A stretch of DNA of 10,389 bases from Bacteriovoracaceae bacterium UBA7695. GTDB lineage: Bacteria > Bdellovibrionota > Bacteriovoracia > Bacteriovoracales > Bacteriovoracaceae. Shown in pieces: positions 6,774-10,389 of the stretch; positions within the stretch are counted from its first letter, which is position 1; the number at the start of each line of letters is the position of its first letter. The translations under genes and the position numbers were made by a program. The stretch spans positions 295 to 10,683 of the forward strand of contig DLGL01000079.1 in the NCBI GenBank assembly GCA_002482685.1. Direction: 5' to 3'. Under the pieces are notes generated by a model that saw only the letters and a list, made by a program, of their open reading frames with translations, made no database searches and was not told where the DNA came from.

Positions 6774-7610
6774 ATGCCATCCAATCTTTTGATTAAAAAT
6801 TTGATCCTGATTTCCCTATCAGTGTTATTTTTGGCGTGTTCGAGTGCAGGTAAAGATAAAAATCGCCAACAAGCTGACCTCTACTTCGGCGCAGGAACTC
6901 AGAGTCTTATGACAAAAGACTACACAGATGCACTTACCAATCTTCTTAAGGCGAATAAGCTAGACCCAAACAATCCAGGCATTCTGACGAATCTTGGAAT
7001 GGCCTATTACTTCAAAGGTGAAAGAAACCTTGCGGTTAAATATTTAAAACAATCTCTTAAATTCGATGAAAACAATTCTGATGCCCGCATTAATCTTGCT
7101 TCCATTTATTACCAGGATGGAGACTATAAAACTGCAGAGAAAATTTATAAGGAAGTTTTAAAGGATCTTACTTACGACAAGCAGGCCCGCACTTTATACA
7201 ACCTGGGAACAATCGAGTTGCAAAGACAGAGGCCAGCTGAAGCAGAAGTGTATTTTAAGAAATCAGTTAAAGAAGAGTCTAACTATTGCCCATCTTACCT
7301 TCAATTGGGATTGATTCAGTTGAAACGTAATCAAAATAATTCTGCCTATAAAAATTTTCGCGAAGCCACTATGGGGACATGTTTTGAAAATCCAGTTGCC
7401 CATTATTACCAGGGGATTGCATTGACTAAACTCAGACGCTATAGCGATGCCCGGATGAAGTTTGATGAAATTGATGCCAAATTTAATAAAAGCGAATACG
7501 CAGTCAAAGCACGCCACCGTATGATGGAACTTAATGACATTGAAAAACACAATATTTCAGCTGAAGAATCTCATGCATCACGGAAGGTGCTTGAATCTCC
7601 GGAATTCTAA
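6774..7610 (+). CDS. TPR lipoprotein resembling PilF/PilW/Tgl type IV pilus assembly factors
   Basis: The 278-residue protein starts with a lipoprotein signal (hydrophobic 9-20, lipobox-like FLAC with Cys22; -3 is Phe instead of the usual Leu). Residue +2 is Ser, not Asp, so by the E. coli Lol rule it would go to the outer membrane. About six tandem TPR units follow, at roughly 33-66, 67-100, 101-134, 137-170, 171-204 and 205-239. PilF of Pseudomonas and Tgl of Myxococcus have this build (lipoprotein plus six TPRs) and help the PilQ secretin assemble. Cys172 and Cys203 could form a disulfide in the periplasm. A strong AGGAG sits five bases before the ATG. The rodZ-like gene follows after 19 bases, as rodZ follows pilF in gammaproteobacteria, which supports the PilF-like reading. 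TPR lipoproteins of other functions look similar, so the pilus role is inferred. Confidence 0.85.
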   Translation: MPSNLLIKNLILISLSVLFLACSSAGKDKNRQQADLYFGAGTQSLMTKDYTDALTNLLKANKLDPNNPGILTNLGMAYYFKGERNLAVKYLKQSLKFDENNSDARINLASIYYQDGDYKTAEKIYKEVLKDLTYDKQARTLYNLGTIELQRQRPAEAEVYFKKSVKEESNYCPSYLQLGLIQLKRNQNNSAYKNFREATMGTCFENPVAHYYQGIALTKLRRYSDARMKFDEIDAKFNKSEYAVKARHRMMELNDIEKHNISAEESHASRKVLESPEF

Positions 7611-7629
7611 GAATACCAAGGATGGATAG

Positions 7630-8811
7630 ATGAACGATGAAACGACTTCAGATAATGGATCAAACTCAGGACCTTCAACAAGTCTGCTAGGCGATTATCT
7701 CAAGCAGAAGAGACTGGATAAAAACTTTTCTCTTGAAAAGCTTTCTCAAAAGACAAAAATCAGCGTCAACATACTCAAGTGTCTTGAGGCCAATGACTAT
7801 GACCACCTTCCTAGTGCTGCCTATATAAAAGGCTTTGTTACTAGTTATGTTAAAGTTTTAGGTATTCCTCTGGATGAGGCTATCGTCAAAATGGAATACA
7901 CTTACCTGAGTATCCTCGGTAAATCTTTTCCCGCTCTTAATCACACCAAGTCGATGCTACAAAAACCAGTAAGCTCCCGCCCAGTACCTACGGCCGATGA
8001 GCAAAGCCCCCATGAAGTAATTGAAAGTAGTGACTCGATTATGGAAAATACTAAATCAGCACTACCTTTTGTTGTTCTTGGAGTCGTTATCCTTCTATTT
8101 ATAGGTGGCTACAAACTCATTTCATCTGTCGTAGAAAATGAAGTCAACGGTCACAAAACAACTGATCTTGGACCAAAAATTGAATCAAGCTCAGCTCTTG
8201 TAAAACCATCTCAGAAACCTGCTGAGGCTCCAAAAGCGGAAGTTGTCGTAGCCTCAGACGACAAACCTGCCGATACCACTCCTGCTGCTGAAGCTCCTAA
8301 AGAAGAAGTTAAGCCAGTGGTTCAGTTTGAAAGGAATTTCCCTACAATCGATTTTAAAAAAATTAGAAGTAAACTTTTCCAGATAAGAACAGATGCTCCT
8401 GAGAATGAAGACACGACTCTTCTCCCTGAAGCGGTAAAAAGTAATGTGAATTCAAATTTACAGAACGTTTATATCAAAGCTTCTGAAGGAAATACCTGGC
8501 TCAGTTATAAGATTGATAATAGTCCGATTGAAAGTGTTATTATCAGCAAGGGTAATGATCTTTTCATTCAAGGCTCAGAAATCAGACTTTTTTTGGGAAA
8601 TGTGAATGTCACAAAAATTTTCTACAACAATTACCTTATTGAGACTCCGACAAAATCCGGGGTAAAGAGTTTGATCTTTCCTGAAGAAAGTAATTCAAAA
8701 TACATGCTGCCATTATTTCCAAAAGCTAAAGATGATATACTTTATACTGCTGAAGACTACACCAAGCGTATGAATCTAGAAGAAGAAGAACTGAAGAAGA
8801 GACAACAATAG
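7630..8811 (+). CDS. rodZ: RodZ-like protein: HTH, membrane helix, linker, DUF4115-type domain
   Basis: RodZ links the cytoplasmic MreB cytoskeleton to the periplasmic cell-wall elongation machinery. The 393-residue protein has a Cro/C1-type helix-turn-helix domain at about 18-84 (GDYLKQKRLDKNFSLEKLSQ... then AAYIKGFVTSYVKVLGI, with the aromatic run Tyr65/Phe69/Tyr73 typical of the family), a cytoplasmic linker, a membrane helix at about 144-164, and a Pro/Ala/Lys/Glu-rich periplasmic linker at about 192-230. A beta-rich domain of the RodZ C-terminal type follows at about 275-345 (VYIKASEGNTWLSYKID, then FLGNVNVTKIFYNN). A charged tail after this domain ends in EEEELKKRQQ. AAGGA seven bases before the ATG supports the start; an ATG eight bases upstream is out of frame and soon stopped. 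Helix-turn-helix proteins of this build could also regulate genes, but the overall order of domains fits RodZ. Confidence 0.85.
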   Translation: MNDETTSDNGSNSGPSTSLLGDYLKQKRLDKNFSLEKLSQKTKISVNILKCLEANDYDHLPSAAYIKGFVTSYVKVLGIPLDEAIVKMEYTYLSILGKSFPALNHTKSMLQKPVSSRPVPTADEQSPHEVIESSDSIMENTKSALPFVVLGVVILLFIGGYKLISSVVENEVNGHKTTDLGPKIESSSALVKPSQKPAEAPKAEVVVASDDKPADTTPAAEAPKEEVKPVVQFERNFPTIDFKKIRSKLFQIRTDAPENEDTTLLPEAVKSNVNSNLQNVYIKASEGNTWLSYKIDNSPIESVIISKGNDLFIQGSEIRLFLGNVNVTKIFYNNYLIETPTKSGVKSLIFPEESNSKYMLPLFPKAKDDILYTAEDYTKRMNLEEEELKKRQQ

Positions 8812-8815
8812 GTCG

Positions 8816-8840
8816 TGGCAGTCATCTTTTATGACTGCCA
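8816..8840. terminator. Hairpin between convergent rodZ-like and lptF genes
   Basis: TGGCAGTCAT (8816-8825) and ATGACTGCCA (8831-8840) form a perfect 10-base stem with a five-base loop, four bases after the rodZ-like stop. It also contains the last codons and stop of the opposing lptF gene. A stem between two convergent genes is the usual place for a two-way terminator. No strong T-run follows on either strand (only ATCTAATTTCC on the plus side), so termination may be weak, or the structure may protect 3' ends. Confidence 0.55.
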
Positions 8841-9962
8841 ATCTAATTTCCGATAAAAATAAACGCCCAGACCGGCCAGAGCTGTAGCAGGAAAAAAGAC
8901 TGCTAATTGAACTGGTATGGTTCCCTTATTGGCCAGACTTACTAATGAGAAGAAAAGACCATAGTAGAGGATCAGGCACATAATCCCGATAAATCCTGCA
9001 TTTTTAGACTTCCCTCGCGTTCCGGTGATACCCAACGTGAATCCAAGAAAACAGAAAACAAAAACTACTAAAGCTCCGTTCTTTCGGTTCCAGAATTCAT
9101 AACGGGCGTTGAAATATTCTTTTTTATTAAACTTATAAACTTTCTCGGCTTCTTCAAAACTCATTCCTAAAACAACTTCCAGCTCTTTGGAGGAAAGCAT
9201 TGTCTCCTTAACCGAGAATCGATCTTTAAATTGAGACTGCGAAACAGGGAATATATATTTAGCAAAAATAATCTTCTCAATTTCTTTTTTGTCATTCTGT
9301 CCGATGATGTTTCCATCAAAGAGTGTCAATGTTAGCTTTTCAACTAATGATGAAGGATCCCTCTCAAAAACAAGTTCACCTCTTGCTGCAAAAATCGCCC
9401 GTTCATCTTTTGTTTTCACGTCTTTAATTTGCAGAAAGACTTCTTCCAAATTACGGCCATATTTTGTGGAGGTGGTGGCGAATAAAGTCAGACCAGGAAT
9501 AAGGGTAAAAAATTGTCCCGCTTTAATACCGGCCAGAAGTCCACTTGAGGTAAGGTAATTCACTTTCCTTTTAAATTCCTTATTAGACTGTGGAATAAGG
9601 TTTTGATTCAGATGGTAGACACTTACAGAAAGAAGGGAAGCAACCAGTAAAAAAGGAAGAAGAATTCTCTCCTTAGTCAGGCCGCCTGCTCGCATAGCAA
9701 TATATTCAGAGTCACTGGAAAGTCGATTCAAGCAGTAAATAGTTGAGAAAAATACTGCTATCGGCAGCGAAAGGGGAATAAAGGTCAGGGCGAGGTTAGC
9801 TATGAGTCCAGCGGTGAACCATAAAGAAATGTCCCGCGTTACCAGCAGTTCTGTCAGGCGAAATAACTCAAATGTCAGAAGGAAGCAGATAAAGAAAATA
9901 GTACTGACTACCAGGGGCATAATAAATTGAGCAGCGAGGTATCTTTGTAATAAAAGTCTCAT
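8829..9962 (-). CDS. lptF: LPS export permease, LptF/LptG (YjgP/YjgQ) family, probably LptF
   Basis: LptF and LptG form the inner-membrane part of the LptB2FG ABC transporter, which extracts lipopolysaccharide and passes it to the periplasmic LptC/LptA bridge. The 377-residue length is normal. Three N-terminal membrane helices (about 12-34, 48-76, 98-117) are followed by a periplasmic beta-jellyroll region (about 120-290) and three C-terminal helices (about 295-312, 322-345, 351-370). The cytoplasmic loop LSSDSEYIAMRAGG (81-94) matches the coupling helix that contacts the LptB ATPase, with Glu86 at the conserved acidic position. It diverges from pepA across 75 bases, as lptF does in E. coli, which favours LptF over LptG. 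No second permease gene follows; it ends in a hairpin facing the rodZ-like gene. The upstream region has only a weak ribosome binding site. Confidence 0.88.
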   Translation of the reverse strand: MRLLLQRYLAAQFIMPLVVSTIFFICFLLTFELFRLTELLVTRDISLWFTAGLIANLALTFIPLSLPIAVFFSTIYCLNRLSSDSEYIAMRAGGLTKERILLPFLLVASLLSVSVYHLNQNLIPQSNKEFKRKVNYLTSSGLLAGIKAGQFFTLIPGLTLFATTSTKYGRNLEEVFLQIKDVKTKDERAIFAARGELVFERDPSSLVEKLTLTLFDGNIIGQNDKKEIEKIIFAKYIFPVSQSQFKDRFSVKETMLSSKELEVVLGMSFEEAEKVYKFNKKEYFNARYEFWNRKNGALVVFVFCFLGFTLGITGTRGKSKNAGFIGIMCLILYYGLFFSLVSLANKGTIPVQLAVFFPATALAGLGVYFYRKLDWQS

Positions 9963-10037
9963 GGATAAAAGATACCAAGTGTTCCCCTTTCATACAAGAA
10001 AAGGCAAAATATTGAGGTCTAATTAAAAGGAGTCTCT

Positions 10038-10389
10038 ATGTTAATCAAGCTCGACACTGTCGGCGATCAATTTCTCGCCGCTGAACTAAAAATCCTCACG
10101 GCCTTTCAAAAACCAGCAGCTCCCGCTAAAGTCAAAACCGCTAAGCCTTCTACCTCTGTATCGATAGATCACTGGGCAGATAAGGGTCTAAAAGAAGAGT
10201 TTCTTAATCTAAAACAACTTAAAAACTACAAGGCCGGAAAAGATGAAAACATCGCTTTCACAGGTGCTATGGGTGAGACAGTTTATGTTGTTGGTTTAGG
10301 TGACAAGTCTAAATATACGGCCGAGGATCTTAGGAAATCAGTAGCGAAGGTTTTAAAAAGTGTTCGTAGCAGTAAATTTGCAACGATTG
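10038..10389 (+). CDS. pepA: Leucyl aminopeptidase PepA (M17), N-terminal part, cut by window edge
   Basis: An open frame starts with ATG at 10038, five bases after a strong AGGAG (10028-10032), and runs 117 codons to the edge without a stop. The fragment matches the N-terminal regulatory domain of M17 leucyl aminopeptidases: alternating sheet/helix, AFTGAMGETVYVVGLGDKSK ending at residue 92, then YTAEDLRKSVAKVLKSVRSS at 93-112, equivalent to the VGLG...LR segment of PepA. M17 enzymes are cytoplasmic hexamers with two divalent metals that remove N-terminal amino acids; the metal ligands and active site lie in the missing C-terminal half. An Ala/Pro/Lys-rich stretch at about 24-40 (QKPAAPAKVKTAKPST) interrupts the first structured region and is unusual. 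Divergence from lptF matches E. coli gene order and supports the call. Confidence 0.85.
   Translation, partial: MLIKLDTVGDQFLAAELKILTAFQKPAAPAKVKTAKPSTSVSIDHWADKGLKEEFLNLKQLKNYKAGKDENIAFTGAMGETVYVVGLGDKSKYTAEDLRKSVAKVLKSVRSSKFATI

Noticed and set aside
7263..7550. 95-codon minus-strand frame inside the TPR lipoprotein gene
   Set aside because: Complement of clear TPR repeats; no ribosome binding site or domain; shadow frame.
8761..8808. GAA/AAG-rich repeat at the 3' end of the rodZ-like gene as a tandem repeat element
   Set aside because: It is only a short run of Glu/Lys codons encoding the charged C-terminal tail, not a repeat with regular units.
9289..9558. 89-codon plus-strand frame inside lptF
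   Set aside because: Antisense to the periplasmic domain of a full-length LptF-family protein; no supporting signals.
9963..10037. Divergent promoter pair between lptF and pepA
   Set aside because: Candidate hexamers (for example TTGTAT-17-TATCTT toward lptF) match the consensus too poorly to report.

Overview
The window holds nine gene calls, seven complete and two cut by the window edges, packed with almost no free DNA (largest gap 88 bases). The content suggests a diderm Gram-negative bacterium: an LptF-type LPS-export permease, an outer-membrane-type TPR lipoprotein, and a RodZ-like cell-shape protein. The mix of motile or pilus-type genes, moderate base composition and gene styles fits a Bdellovibrio/Bacteriovorax-like predatory lineage, but that assignment is an inference from protein style, not proven here.

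Left half, minus strand (reading 5542 down to 1): trkH-like K+ channel subunit, a single-RCK trkA/ktrA-like gating subunit 3 bases later, an orphan membrane HAMP-PAS sensor 14 bases later, then lepA (elongation factor 4), and finally the start of a further reading frame that runs off the left edge. The spacing suggests one operon joining potassium uptake, an unassigned membrane sensor and a translation factor linked to ionic stress. The sensor-lepA junction carries a striking long hairpin and three copies of an 8-mer that reach into the lepA start codon.

Centre and right, plus strand (5588 to 8811): a compact RlmD/RumA-type 23S rRNA uracil-C5 methyltransferase, diverging from trkH; then, behind a good sigma70-type promoter, a PilF/Tgl-like TPR lipoprotein and a RodZ-like protein (helix-turn-helix, one membrane helix, Pro/Ala/Lys linker, beta domain). 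This resembles the gammaproteobacterial rlmN-pilF-rodZ arrangement and points to a pilus assembly/cell-shape pair.

Right end: a hairpin separates the rodZ-like gene from a convergent lptF-like permease gene, which in turn diverges from the start of pepA (leucyl aminopeptidase), cut by the right edge. The pepA/lptF divergence is the same as in E. coli, but no lptG follows lptF here.

No RNA genes, insertion sequences, CRISPR arrays, phage genes or defence genes were seen. The region looks like core chromosome; the points of interest are unusual gene partnerships and one RNA/DNA structure rather than an obviously new system.
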